From IMG/VR virus record IMGVR_UViG_3300017786_000182, positions 1 to 21,205 of that record: a DNA stretch of 21,205 bases; one strand, written 5' to 3'. Position numbers and translations under genes: made by a program. A model generated the notes under the pieces. The model searched no databases, was not told the DNA's origin, and worked only from the letters and a program-made list of their open reading frames with translations. Shown here piece after piece: positions 12,768 to 19,362 of the stretch (its first letter is position 1; every line of letters starts with the position of its first letter). This stretch comes from a virus.

Positions 12768-13138
12768 GCATAAACTTAATGGCATTAATTATGGTCATCA
12801 TCCAAATCGAAAGCTCAGGCAATGATTTAGCTATCGGTGACGATGGTTTAGCATTCGGCTGTTTGCAAATGCATTCCGCTTACGTGCAGGATGCGGCGCA
12901 ATACGCCAAAGAAGATTGGGTCCACGAGGACGCTTTTGACAGGGAAACGTCCATAGATATATTCATAGCTTATATGTCCAGATACGCCACGAAGGAGCGC
13001 TTAGGGCGCAAGGTCACGGCTGAGGACATAGCTAGGATACATAACGGTGGTCCAAACGGATGGAAGAAATCAGCTACGGACGCCTATTGGAACAAGGTAA
13101 GAAAAAATATAATTGACAGTAAATTAGCAAAAAAATAA
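12764..13138 (+). CDS. Lysozyme-like lytic transglycosylase (candidate endolysin)
   Basis: This encodes 124 residues. The catalytic motif IESSGN places the acid Glu at residue 16, followed by the substrate-cleft pattern AIGDDGLAFGCLQMH (23-37) and the closing ARIHNGGPNGWKKS (89-102). This is the lysozyme/SLT-type fold that cleaves peptidoglycan. The N-terminus (MSINLMALIMVIIQ) is hydrophobic but runs directly into the catalytic helix, so it is probably part of the fold and not a cleavable signal; export would then need a holin. It overlaps the upstream gene by ATGA. A lysis enzyme inside the early/replication operon is unusual for podovirus-like genomes. Confidence 0.8.
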   Translation: MSINLMALIMVIIQIESSGNDLAIGDDGLAFGCLQMHSAYVQDAAQYAKEDWVHEDAFDRETSIDIFIAYMSRYATKERLGRKVTAEDIARIHNGGPNGWKKSATDAYWNKVRKNIIDSKLAKK

Positions 13139-13147
13139 AACAGCGAT

Positions 13148-13369
13148 ATGAAAATAGGAACAAAGACAGAAATGGGAATGATTGACTCCCTCAGCAAAGC
13201 AATCGCGGGCGTAGACGAGTCCATCGGAAGCACGAGGCATATTAAGGATATCCTTGAGGATATGCTTGGTATTACGGATGACCAATACAAATTGGCTAAT
13301 GCGCAGATCGACGAAGAAAATCATCTGCACAGTTTATCCTCAAGTAAGGGGATTAACTTCAGGGGGTAA
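13148..13369 (+). CDS. 73-residue helical unknown protein
   Basis: Reads MKIGTKTEMGMIDSLSKAIA...LHSLSSSKGINFRG. It is predominantly helical and acidic (DSLSKAIAGVDESI, HIKDILEDMLGITDDQYKLA). It starts nine bases after the transglycosylase-like gene and ends just before a 14-bp hairpin. No domain is recognised and no function can be proposed from the sequence. Confidence 0.55.
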   Translation: MKIGTKTEMGMIDSLSKAIAGVDESIGSTRHIKDILEDMLGITDDQYKLANAQIDEENHLHSLSSSKGINFRG

Positions 13370-13382
13370 CCCGCCGCGAAGT

Positions 13383-13416
13383 CGCTCGTAGTTAACTATC
13401 ACGTTAGCTACGGGCG
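13383..13416 (+). promoter_or_regulatory. 14-bp hairpin upstream of the replication-initiator gene
   Basis: 13383-13396 pairs with 13403-13416 over 14 consecutive base pairs (two G-U) around a 6-base TATCAC loop. No T-run follows, so it is not a classical terminator. It ends 9 bases before the ATG at 13426 and may control translation or processing of the initiator mRNA, or be a DNA cruciform/operator. Confidence 0.6.
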
Positions 13417-13425
13417 CATTGCTAT

Positions 13426-13857
13426 ATGAACTATTCATTTAACTCAAAATACGCCGAGAAGTATGGGCTTCAACAATCAGTAATGCTTCAATACATTATC
13501 TGGTGGGTCCTGCGAAACGGCGTCTACGGAAAAAACTTCAAGGATAACAGATTCTGGACGTATAATTCTGTAAACGCATTTAGACACGAGTTTCCATTCC
13601 TAACGCAAAAGCAGATAAGAAAATGTTTGCAGGATCTGAGGGAAGGCGGAGCTATACTGGTGGGTTCGTACAATAAAATGCGGGCGGATCGAACAAAGTG
13701 GTACACTTTAAGTGATGCACTTATGCTTGACGTCCAAAGGAATCCCACTTACAAATCTTGGTTAAGTAAGCATTTGTCCTCAAGGGCAAAGCAATACCAG
13801 TTAGAAAACAATAATAATAATAAAGAAACCCTTAAGGAGGAACAGCCATATGTATAA
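13426..13857 (+). CDS. Winged-helix replication initiator-like protein
   Basis: This encodes 143 residues. The N-terminal domain (1-95) matches a frequent phage replication-protein layout: FNSKYAEKYGLQQSVMLQYI, then RFWTYNSVNAFRHEFPFLT, then QKQIRKCLQDLREGGAILVG, then DRTKWYTLSD. It looks like a DnaD/RepO-type winged helix with a strand-helix-helix-wing pattern. The C-terminus is short, polar and Asn-rich (a run of five Asn), so no helicase-loading domain is evident. In related phages this class is thought to bind the origin or recruit the helicase. With the DnaB-like protein at 17819 it probably forms the initiation system. It overlaps the next gene by 8 bp. Confidence 0.75.
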   Translation: MNYSFNSKYAEKYGLQQSVMLQYIIWWVLRNGVYGKNFKDNRFWTYNSVNAFRHEFPFLTQKQIRKCLQDLREGGAILVGSYNKMRADRTKWYTLSDALMLDVQRNPTYKSWLSKHLSSRAKQYQLENNNNNKETLKEEQPYV

Positions 13858-14113
13858 AGAAAAAGGAAGTAGAACTGACGAAGATGTATTGCACTACATC
13901 GAAAAAAGAAAATTAACATTCACGCACAACGAGGATTCATTACAGGTTCATTCCCTCTTGCATCCTTTGCCGCTAGTCACTTATCCAACTGGTAAATCAA
14001 AGGGCTACCTGAGGGAAGCTATAGAATTTTTAATGGACATGGATGATCGCCAAAAAGACGAAGAAAGACTTGTCCCCGTGTATAAAGATAAACCCGAAGT
14101 AATAGAACTATGA
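13850..14113 (+). CDS. 87-residue unknown protein
   Basis: Begins MYKEKGSRTDEDVLHYIEKR and contains HSLLHPLPLVTYPTGKSKGY then a helical acidic end (LREAIEFLMDMDDRQKDEER). A strong TAAGGAGG lies about 9 bases before the ATG, inside the upstream gene, making this one of the few clear SD-led starts of the early operon. The stop overlaps the next ATG (ATGA). It sits between the initiator-like protein and a recombination nuclease, but no domain is recognised. Confidence 0.65.
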   Translation: MYKEKGSRTDEDVLHYIEKRKLTFTHNEDSLQVHSLLHPLPLVTYPTGKSKGYLREAIEFLMDMDDRQKDEERLVPVYKDKPEVIEL

Positions 14114-14967
14114 GTCATTTCTACGATACATCAAGCGGAGAGGGATTCCTCTCGGAAAGCAACACAGCGCCTCAAGCGAGAAAAGCTGGGCATTATCCAA
14201 GCGTAACTACAGTTTTGGGGATCGAAAAAGATTCTTTTATAGATTACATCTGGAAACCTAAAAAGTTAATTGAGCTAGCTAGGGAGTACCCCGCGCTTCC
14301 AGCAAATAAAGTAGCTGATTTGACCTACGGGACCGTAACTTGTGCATCCACTGGGAAGCAGATTCCCAGCTCGCAATTCGGTACAACGGTTCATGCTAGG
14401 CTGGAGGGATACGTTAAGGGCGAGACAATGGATTTCTCTGAATACGATTCATACGCTACGCCTTTCGTATCTTGGATGTCCAAAGAGGGGGTGACTGCAA
14501 AGTATGCTGAATACGTAGCATTCAATGACGATATTCGGTTGGCTGGGTCCGTTGACTTTATCGGGACGGACGCCGAAGGGAATTACATGCTTGCGGACTA
14601 CAAGTGCAGATCGTGCAAGGGCTCAGGCAAGGGCAAATTTTACAATAAGGATTGTTCACAACTGGCTATCGAGGCATGGATGTTTGCTAGAATGCACGAC
14701 CTGAACTACATCCCAAAATGCATATCAATTTGTATTGACGTTGATTCCAAAGACCATCACCACAAAGTGTGGAGTGATTTGGATTGCTACAAGGGCATTC
14801 TTCGAGCCAAGCTATTGACTACGTTATACTGGATGGATTTCATGAACGAAGACATTGGTCACATCTTGGAAAAAAAGAAAAGTATACTACAGGAGGAAAT
14901 TGATATGACCATTCAGATCCTTAAGGACCTGAACTCTATATACGAGCACGACGATGCGTCAATATAA
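14110..14967 (+). CDS. PD-(D/E)XK exonuclease, RecB/Cas4-like
   Basis: This encodes 285 residues. Active-site motifs appear in order: GTTVHARLEGY (91-101, H95 and E99), LAGSVDFIG (144-152, D149), LADYKC (161-166, D163 and K165) and DCSQLAIEAWMF (181-192, Q184). The C-terminus is a coiled-coil-like helix (EKKKSILQEEIDMTIQILKD). Phage members resect dsDNA ends to feed a single-strand annealing protein; the ERF protein at 16599 is the natural partner. Cysteines C166 and C169 and later C182 could in principle form a Cas4-like iron-sulphur site, but the four-cysteine pattern is not clear. It overlaps neighbours by ATGA upstream and by 14 bp downstream. Confidence 0.85.
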   Translation: MSHFYDTSSGEGFLSESNTAPQARKAGHYPSVTTVLGIEKDSFIDYIWKPKKLIELAREYPALPANKVADLTYGTVTCASTGKQIPSSQFGTTVHARLEGYVKGETMDFSEYDSYATPFVSWMSKEGVTAKYAEYVAFNDDIRLAGSVDFIGTDAEGNYMLADYKCRSCKGSGKGKFYNKDCSQLAIEAWMFARMHDLNYIPKCISICIDVDSKDHHHKVWSDLDCYKGILRAKLLTTLYWMDFMNEDIGHILEKKKSILQEEIDMTIQILKDLNSIYEHDDASI

Positions 14968-15151
14968 GGTAAGGTACAAGCACGGGGATATGCAGGATGA
15001 CTACGTCGGAGAATGCATCAAGTGGGCTCACGACGAGAGGAGTGCGCTGAAGTTGGTATTCAAAAACAATTTGGATCGAGACGGTTTTGGCATCCTGAAA
15101 AGGGGTGCTCGAGGTAAGCTAATAGACATAACCGAGATACCAGCCCCATGA
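14954..15151 (+). CDS. 65-residue unknown protein
   Basis: Begins MRQYKVRYKHGDMQDDYVGE and ends in GKLIDITEIPAP. It shows a strand-helix-strand pattern (KVRYKH, ERSALKLVFKNN, KLIDITEIP). The start overlaps the exonuclease end by 14 bp and the stop overlaps the next ATG (ATGA), so it is placed between two nuclease genes. No domain is recognised. Confidence 0.6.
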   Translation: MRQYKVRYKHGDMQDDYVGECIKWAHDERSALKLVFKNNLDRDGFGILKRGARGKLIDITEIPAP

Positions 15152-15621
15152 TTGAAGTCCCTATAACCCAACAGCAAATGGAAATTGCGGAAAGCAAATC
15201 CGAAGAAATGGGTTTGCTAAAAAACTCAGTTACTAAGGGGGAGGGAAATATAGCTGGCTTCGTAGGAGAGCTCGTTGCGGCTGAGCACATTGGGGCTGAG
15301 GTTCAAAACACGTATGACTACGACCTCCTTCTCGGGGACATAAGGATAGACGTTAAGAGCAAGCGGGCTAAGTTTGCTCCGCTTCCTCATTATGATTGCA
15401 GTATAATGGGGTTCAATACAACCCAGAAATGTGATTACTATTACTTCGTCAGAATCAAGACGGACTTCACCGTAGCTTGGTTGCTGGGCGCTTACCCCAA
15501 AGAAAAATACTTCGAGGATGCTACGCTTTACAAGGCTGGAGATAACGATGCATCAAATAACTTTACATTCAGAGCGGATTGTTATAATCTACCTATATCA
15601 AAACTAAAACAAATAACATAA
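15148..15621 (+). CDS. Second PD-(D/E)XK-like endonuclease
   Basis: This encodes 157 residues. A helix with GFVGELVAAEHIG (37-49, E41) is followed by YDYDLLLGDIRIDVKSKRAK (56-75), giving the E...D...DVK pattern of restriction-endonuclease-fold nucleases, with D68 and K70 at the catalytic spot. The rest is beta-rich with aromatic residues (CDYYYFVRIKTDFTVAWLLG). Similar short proteins include phage resolvase-like enzymes and host-DNA-degrading nucleases. The substrate cannot be told from sequence: it may degrade host DNA or process junctions alongside endonuclease VII. Confidence 0.7.
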   Translation: MIEVPITQQQMEIAESKSEEMGLLKNSVTKGEGNIAGFVGELVAAEHIGAEVQNTYDYDLLLGDIRIDVKSKRAKFAPLPHYDCSIMGFNTTQKCDYYYFVRIKTDFTVAWLLGAYPKEKYFEDATLYKAGDNDASNNFTFRADCYNLPISKLKQIT

Positions 15622-15628
15622 GGGAAAA

Positions 15629-15958
15629 ATGGAAACGGCAACAACGGGAGCATCCATCAGCAGATTCATGCGGTGGGCGGAAGAAAAAATAGCACAGGCA
15701 GTCAAGGAGGACGAAGACTTTATTAAAAAAAGTGGCACTAATAATTTTTTAAAGAGCGACGCACATAGACCTTGCTCAAGAAAACTCGAGGACTCCGAAA
15801 GAAAGCAAATAATTCTGCATATACACGAGCTAAGAGATATGGGTATGAAAACTACCGAAGCCTGCAAAAGTGCTAAGGTGCATTACAGCACGTACAGGAA
15901 ATGGATGATAAATTTAGACCTAAAGTATCAGAAGGGAAGAGTGGATTACTTGGGTTAA
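15629..15958 (+). CDS. HTH DNA-binding protein
   Basis: This encodes 109 residues. The C-terminal part (about 66-95: IILHIHELRDMGMKTTEACK, then SAKVHYSTYRKWM) is a helix-turn-helix with the T-T-x-A-C-x-x-A-x-V-x-x-S-T-Y-x-x-W pattern seen in transposase-like and Sigma-4-like HTH proteins. The N-terminal half is helical and acidic. AAGGGAAAAATG provides a weak SD sequence. It is the last gene before a 190-base gap with the tRNA, so it could be a regulator of the early-to-late switch; that is inference. Confidence 0.65.
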   Translation: METATTGASISRFMRWAEEKIAQAVKEDEDFIKKSGTNNFLKSDAHRPCSRKLEDSERKQIILHIHELRDMGMKTTEACKSAKVHYSTYRKWMINLDLKYQKGRVDYLG

Positions 15959-15964
15959 CTTAAG

Positions 15965-15978
15965 ACAACTGGTGTTGT
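15965..15978 (+). promoter_or_regulatory. Short hairpin after the HTH gene
   Basis: ACAAC-TGGT-GTTGT, a 5-bp dyad starting 7 bases after the HTH gene's stop, with no T-run. The remaining gap to the tRNA (15979-16065) holds no gene I can support. Confidence 0.3.
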
Positions 15979-16065
15979 GAGTAAGTCGTGAGTGCTCAGC
16001 AGGGTTTAAGCAACGCCCATAATTGGTTGCCGTTCGCCAGCCAGCTAACCGCGACGCGAACATTC

Positions 16066-16139
16066 GAGGGTGTAGCTCAGCTGGATAGAGCATCGGTTTT
16101 CTAAACCGACGGTCAGGGGTTCAAGTCCCTTCGCCCTTA
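16066..16139 (+). tRNA. tRNA-Arg (anticodon UCU)
   Basis: A complete 74-base cloverleaf fits. The acceptor pairs GAGGGTG with CGCCCTT (two G-U), T8 A9, D stem GCTC/GAGC, anticodon stem TCGGT/ACCGA with loop TTTCTAA (anticodon TCT), variable loop CGGTC, T stem AGGGG/CCCTT with loop TTCAAGT, and discriminator A. No CCA is encoded. UCU reads AGA (and AGG by wobble), both frequent in these genes. The tRNA ends 10 bases before the endonuclease VII ATG, so tRNA processing would define the 5' end of that mRNA. Confidence 0.93.
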
Positions 16140-16149
16140 ATATTTTACT

Positions 16150-16596
16150 ATGAAATATATCCCTCAAAACAAATTAGCTAAGTGGAGAAAAGAAAATACT
16201 CCAGCCGCCTGTCCTATACTCGGATGCCCTATGATTGACCCAGTAGTGGATCACTGCCATCGAACGGGTTTAATACGAGGAGTAATATCTAGGGAGGCTA
16301 ACTCCCTAGTTGGGAAGGTAGAAAATTTCTTTCACAGGTATTGCGAGTCCAAGTGCGTCGGCACAAAACACGAGGCTATACATCGAGTTGCGGATTATCT
16401 CGGGGGCAATAAAACTAATATACTACATCCAGTCGGAGCCAAGCAATTGATATCCCGTTTTGCTAGAATAAAAAAGGAAGATCAGTTATTTGTTCTTAAA
16501 AAATTTGGAGCAAGAAAAAGTGAAATTAACTCTTGCGTAAACTCTAAGGAACGATCTATATTGTATGGGTCGTTAATAAAAAACACAACGAAATAA
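16150..16596 (+). CDS. Recombination endonuclease VII
   Basis: This encodes 148 residues. The core is CPILGCPMIDPVVDHCHRTG (21-40) then LIRGVISREANSLVGKVENF (41-60). The D-H-C-H-R-T-G-x-x-R-G and N-x-L-G motifs match T4-type endonuclease VII (HNH fold; D34 and H35 catalytic, N51). Cys21 and Cys26 are a plausible zinc half-site, and C65/C69 (RYCESKC) a second pair. The enzyme cuts Holliday junctions and branches so that replicated DNA can be packaged. The basic C-terminal half has no further domain I recognise. The start sits 10 bases after the tRNA with no SD sequence. Confidence 0.87.
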   Translation: MKYIPQNKLAKWRKENTPAACPILGCPMIDPVVDHCHRTGLIRGVISREANSLVGKVENFFHRYCESKCVGTKHEAIHRVADYLGGNKTNILHPVGAKQLISRFARIKKEDQLFVLKKFGARKSEINSCVNSKERSILYGSLIKNTTK

Positions 16597-16598
16597 AT

Positions 16599-17048
16599 AT
16601 GGAAAAGCTACAAAAACTACAGGCGGCGCTCAAAGCCCCTAAAAACCAGCGTAACTCCTTTGGGGGTTATTCTTACAGAAGTTGCGAGGATATACTCGAG
16701 GCTTCTAAACCGCATCTATCTGAACTTAAGCTCGTTTTGATTGTATCGGATACGATTGAATCCACATACGACAGGGTGTACGTCTGCGCTACATCTAAAC
16801 TGTATGACGCAGAAACCAATGCGCTCATCGCCGAAAGCACTGGCTATGCCAGAGAAGCTGAGAATCGCAAAGGTATGGACGATAGCCAAATCACTGGATC
16901 GGCTAGCTCCTACGCTAGAAAGTATTCACTGAACGGATTGCTATGCATTGATGATGCTCGCGATGCGGACGCAACGAATACTCACGGCAAAGATAAGCCA
17001 TCACCCAAAAAGGTAGCTAGCAAGGTTAGCTCCGACGATATCATTTAA
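16599..17048 (+). CDS. erf: ERF-family single-strand annealing protein
   Basis: This encodes 149 residues. It has the ERF signature: an N-terminal GGYSYRSCEDILEASKPHL (22-40) and the central GMDDSQITGSASSYARKYSL (92-111) followed by NGLLCIDDARDADA. ERF proteins anneal complementary ssDNA for recombination and genome circularisation. The tail after residue 125 is short, polar and Lys/Ser-rich. The partner exonuclease is at 14110, separated by five genes, and an SSB-like protein follows 23 bases downstream. The gene is two bases past the endonuclease VII stop and lacks an SD sequence. Confidence 0.9.
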   Translation: MEKLQKLQAALKAPKNQRNSFGGYSYRSCEDILEASKPHLSELKLVLIVSDTIESTYDRVYVCATSKLYDAETNALIAESTGYAREAENRKGMDDSQITGSASSYARKYSLNGLLCIDDARDADATNTHGKDKPSPKKVASKVSSDDII

Positions 17049-17071
17049 CCCTAACAAAAGGAAAAAGCAAC

Positions 17072-17305
17072 ATGTCACAAACATACGACAACACAAATCG
17101 AGGCGCTGCCTTCGTAAACAAGCGTAAGGAAAAGGAAACACAGCCTGACCTTACTGGTAAGATCAACGTCAATGGAACCGATTTCCGAGTTTCCATTTGG
17201 AAGCAAGAGAGCGCTAAAGTGGGTAAGTATTTATCCCTAGCGATTTCTGAGTTCGAGGAGCGTCCTGCTACAGTAGAAGTAGCTAAGGAGGAAGAGCCAT
17301 TCTAG
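17072..17305 (+). CDS. Small SSB-like protein (DUF736-like) with an acidic tip
   Basis: This encodes 77 residues. The middle (27-58) reads LTGKINVNGTDFRVSIWKQE then GKYLSLAISE, a G-x-(I/V)-x-(V/I)-N/D-G-x-x-(F/Y)-x-(V/L)-S-x-W pattern found in DUF736-like and phage ssDNA-binding proteins. The N-terminus is basic (FVNKRKEKE). The C-terminus ends EEEPF, resembling the acidic Pro-Phe tip by which SSB proteins recruit partners. A purine-rich AAAGGA gives an SD sequence. Standing directly after ERF, it probably coats ssDNA for annealing; the assignment is by pattern and context. Confidence 0.7.
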   Translation: MSQTYDNTNRGAAFVNKRKEKETQPDLTGKINVNGTDFRVSIWKQESAKVGKYLSLAISEFEERPATVEVAKEEEPF

Positions 17306-17306
17306 G

Positions 17307-17675
17307 ATGAAGAAACCCGAAATAGATTCGGGACTCCCAGACTCTGGGGAGCGGACAGCCTTCGATTCGGGGGCTGTCCGTGACTCCATGCGGGGAAAGG
17401 GATACCCAAGTATGATACCAACGGTAGCTATGATGGCGATGGCTAGGCGTTTTGAAGACGGAGCAACTAAATATGGTAGAGACAATTGGAAGAAGGGGAT
17501 ACCTACATCTAGATATTGCGACGCCGCCTTTAGGCACTTGATGTCTTGCAGGGATGGAGAAATAAATGAGGACCACTTCGGAGCTGTCCTATGGAATATG
17601 GCTTGTTGGATGTGGACTCAGCAAAAAATTGATGAGGGGTATCTTCCTCTTGAACTTGACGATCTATCACACTAG
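17307..17675 (+). CDS. MazZ/DUF5664-like dATP/dGTP diphosphohydrolase
   Basis: This encodes 122 residues. It shows TAFDSGAVRDSMRGKGYPSM (17-36), ARRFEDGATKYGRDNWKKGI (46-65) and HLMSCRDGEINEDHFGAVLW (77-96), ending with LPLELDDL. This is the arrangement of the all-alpha NTP-diphosphohydrolase family that includes MazZ; E50, E88 and D89 are likely metal ligands. Members turn dATP or dGTP to the monophosphate, and in 2-aminoadenine phages MazZ feeds dGMP to PurZ. No purZ gene is visible in this window, so the role may only be pool sanitation. The gene starts two bases after the SSB-like stop and is also one base from the next gene. Confidence 0.8.
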   Translation: MKKPEIDSGLPDSGERTAFDSGAVRDSMRGKGYPSMIPTVAMMAMARRFEDGATKYGRDNWKKGIPTSRYCDAAFRHLMSCRDGEINEDHFGAVLWNMACWMWTQQKIDEGYLPLELDDLSH

Positions 17676-17676
17676 C

Positions 17677-17886
17677 ATGGACTACATTGACAACTACAAA
17701 AGACTTCGGGGAACCCCGAAATCACAATCAGCGTTTGAGGAATTAGCTAAGCAATCAACAGTGCTTTTCGCTAAAGCTAGAGCGTCTGGTTTAATACAAA
17801 AACAAAATAAAATACATAATGGAACAGCCGTACTGCCTTCAAACGGAGAGGATATTAATCGCTTGCTTGCTTCTGCAAGGGGATAG
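17677..17886 (+). CDS. 69-residue unknown protein overlapping the helicase start
   Basis: Begins MDYIDNYKRLRGTPKSQSAF and continues with a helical basic-acidic segment (EELAKQSTVLFAKARASGLI). It begins one base after the upstream stop and ends 68 bases inside the helicase gene in another frame. The overlap is long for this genome, so it may be a real overlapping gene or an ORF extending past an earlier functional end. No domain is recognised. Confidence 0.5.
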   Translation: MDYIDNYKRLRGTPKSQSAFEELAKQSTVLFAKARASGLIQKQNKIHNGTAVLPSNGEDINRLLASARG

Positions 17887-19126
17887 CGATGTATTCGATC
17901 AAGTATCAAGCATCGTTCAAGAGGACGATTTTTATAATGAAAAAACTAGACAACTATTTAAATGCATCAAAACAATTTTCTCGAAGGGGCAAGTCATTGA
18001 TGACGTTTTATTACTCGATGAAATCCGAAGCGCGAAAGTTGATGTTGATCTCTCGGATATATATAGCATCCAAGATTCTGCGAGTACTACGCTACCTGCG
18101 CTATCTTCTGCAAAGATAGTTTCGGAGAGAAGCAGAGCTCGTCAGTTACTTCGAGCTACTAGGTCAGCTACTGAGGATCTAACTTCTGGGGAAAGCTCCG
18201 ACGAAGTTGCGGTTCAGCTCGAGGCTGAGATACTCAGGGCTAACAAAAATGTAGGATCCTCTAAGAATCTATCTGAGTCCGCAAGTAAGCTGAAGACTAA
18301 GTTTCAGCAGATGCTGGACGGGACGTACGAGGTGCAAAGTTTAAGTACTGGGATCTCGCACTTGGACATGAAGTTGGACGAGGGTGGCATAGGGAGGGGC
18401 GAGGTATTTGTTATAAGCGCCCCAACATCTTGCGGAAAATCACAGCTAGCCTTGAATATAGTTCTTCGCGCCGCAATAACTGAGAAAAAGTCAGTGGGTA
18501 TATTTTCCTTTGAGATGCCATCCGAGCAGTTGACTAAGCGCATGATTCAAACATCTAGCGCAGTTAATTTAAAAATATTCCGTGAGGGAATGCCAAGCAG
18601 GGATCAGGCAGACAGAGTTTTTGCGGCTACAGACAGGATAAGCGCCGCGCCGATACATACGGAGCACTACGTTAGAAACGCGGATGACCTCAGGTCTAAG
18701 GCTCGGGCTATGAAGCGAAAACATGGCATAGAGGTTCTAGTAATTGACTACCTTCAGTTGATTTCATTCGATGCTAGAATGAGCAAGAACGATGGCATTG
18801 CGCATAACTCGCACTGCATCAAGCAGTTAGCCATCGAGCTGGATATTCCCGTAATCCTTTTAGCGCAAGTGAACCGCGAGGGAGCGAAGAGAGAGACAGG
18901 TCTAGGGCTATATGATCTCAAGGATTCTGGGGACATAGAAAACGATGCTGATATAATACTCCTGATGTGGGCTTCCCAATTTGGGGACGTTGACAGGTCC
19001 AAAATGGTGGACTCCAACGGAGTTAGCTACATCGAAATGAAATACAAAATCGCCAAAAACAGAGAGGGCGAGAGAGATACCGAAGGTGTCTTTAAATTCT
19101 TAAACCACGTTGGGAGATTCCAATGA
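17819..19126 (+). CDS. dnaB: DnaB-type replicative helicase
   Basis: This encodes 435 residues. The N-terminal domain (5-110) begins with the conserved QTERILIACLLLQGDSDVFD stretch. The RecA-like ATPase domain follows: APTSCGKS (Walker A, 201-208), FSFEMPSEQL (229-238, catalytic E232), VLVIDYLQL (Walker B, 307-315), LLAQVNREGAK (348-358) and GDIENDADIILLMW at about 374. It unwinds DNA ahead of the host or phage polymerase. The start at 17819 is fixed by the conserved N-terminus even though it lies within the preceding ORF. No primase domain is fused. Its C-terminus overlaps the next gene by ATGA. Confidence 0.93.
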   Translation: MEQPYCLQTERILIACLLLQGDSDVFDQVSSIVQEDDFYNEKTRQLFKCIKTIFSKGQVIDDVLLLDEIRSAKVDVDLSDIYSIQDSASTTLPALSSAKIVSERSRARQLLRATRSATEDLTSGESSDEVAVQLEAEILRANKNVGSSKNLSESASKLKTKFQQMLDGTYEVQSLSTGISHLDMKLDEGGIGRGEVFVISAPTSCGKSQLALNIVLRAAITEKKSVGIFSFEMPSEQLTKRMIQTSSAVNLKIFREGMPSRDQADRVFAATDRISAAPIHTEHYVRNADDLRSKARAMKRKHGIEVLVIDYLQLISFDARMSKNDGIAHNSHCIKQLAIELDIPVILLAQVNREGAKRETGLGLYDLKDSGDIENDADIILLMWASQFGDVDRSKMVDSNGVSYIEMKYKIAKNREGERDTEGVFKFLNHVGRFQ

Positions 19127-19362
19127 TTCACAATCCAAATACATATACATCTAGAGAAAGAATGAGCGATAATAGAGCTAAGCAGTCACTATTCAACAGA
19201 AACGCAGAGGAAGTATTAAAGCAGGGCTTGGGGGCGGCTACAATCGCTCTGGAAGCGCTCACTGACCAGAATAAGATTCTCAACAAGGATATTGAAAAAT
19301 TAAAAGGGAAGGTGCGTATACTAGAGGATCGAGCACTTCAGAATCTAGAAGAAAGAGAATAA
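19123..19362 (+). CDS. Small coiled-coil protein
   Basis: This encodes 79 residues; residues 25-77 form a long helix with heptad-like leucine/isoleucine spacing (NRNAEEVLKQGLGAATIALE, DQNKILNKDIEKLKGKVRIL). It starts inside the end of the helicase gene (ATGA overlap) and overlaps the HNH gene (TAATG). It may be a helicase partner or an assembly factor; neither can be proven from sequence. Confidence 0.6.
   Translation: MIHNPNTYTSRERMSDNRAKQSLFNRNAEEVLKQGLGAATIALEALTDQNKILNKDIEKLKGKVRILEDRALQNLEERE

Noticed and set aside
14110-14967. True Cas4 (CRISPR adaptation) function for the PD-(D/E)XK protein
   Set aside because: A full four-cysteine Fe-S pattern is not evident, no CRISPR array or cas genes are nearby, and the ERF context favours a recombination exonuclease.
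16066-16139. tRNA as an attachment site of a prophage
   Set aside because: The tRNA is complete and internal to an early operon, no integrase is present, and I found no second copy of its 3' end in the window.
17889-18119. 76-codon plus-strand ORF inside the helicase gene
   Set aside because: It lies entirely inside the conserved DnaB N-terminal domain in another frame, with no motif or start signal.
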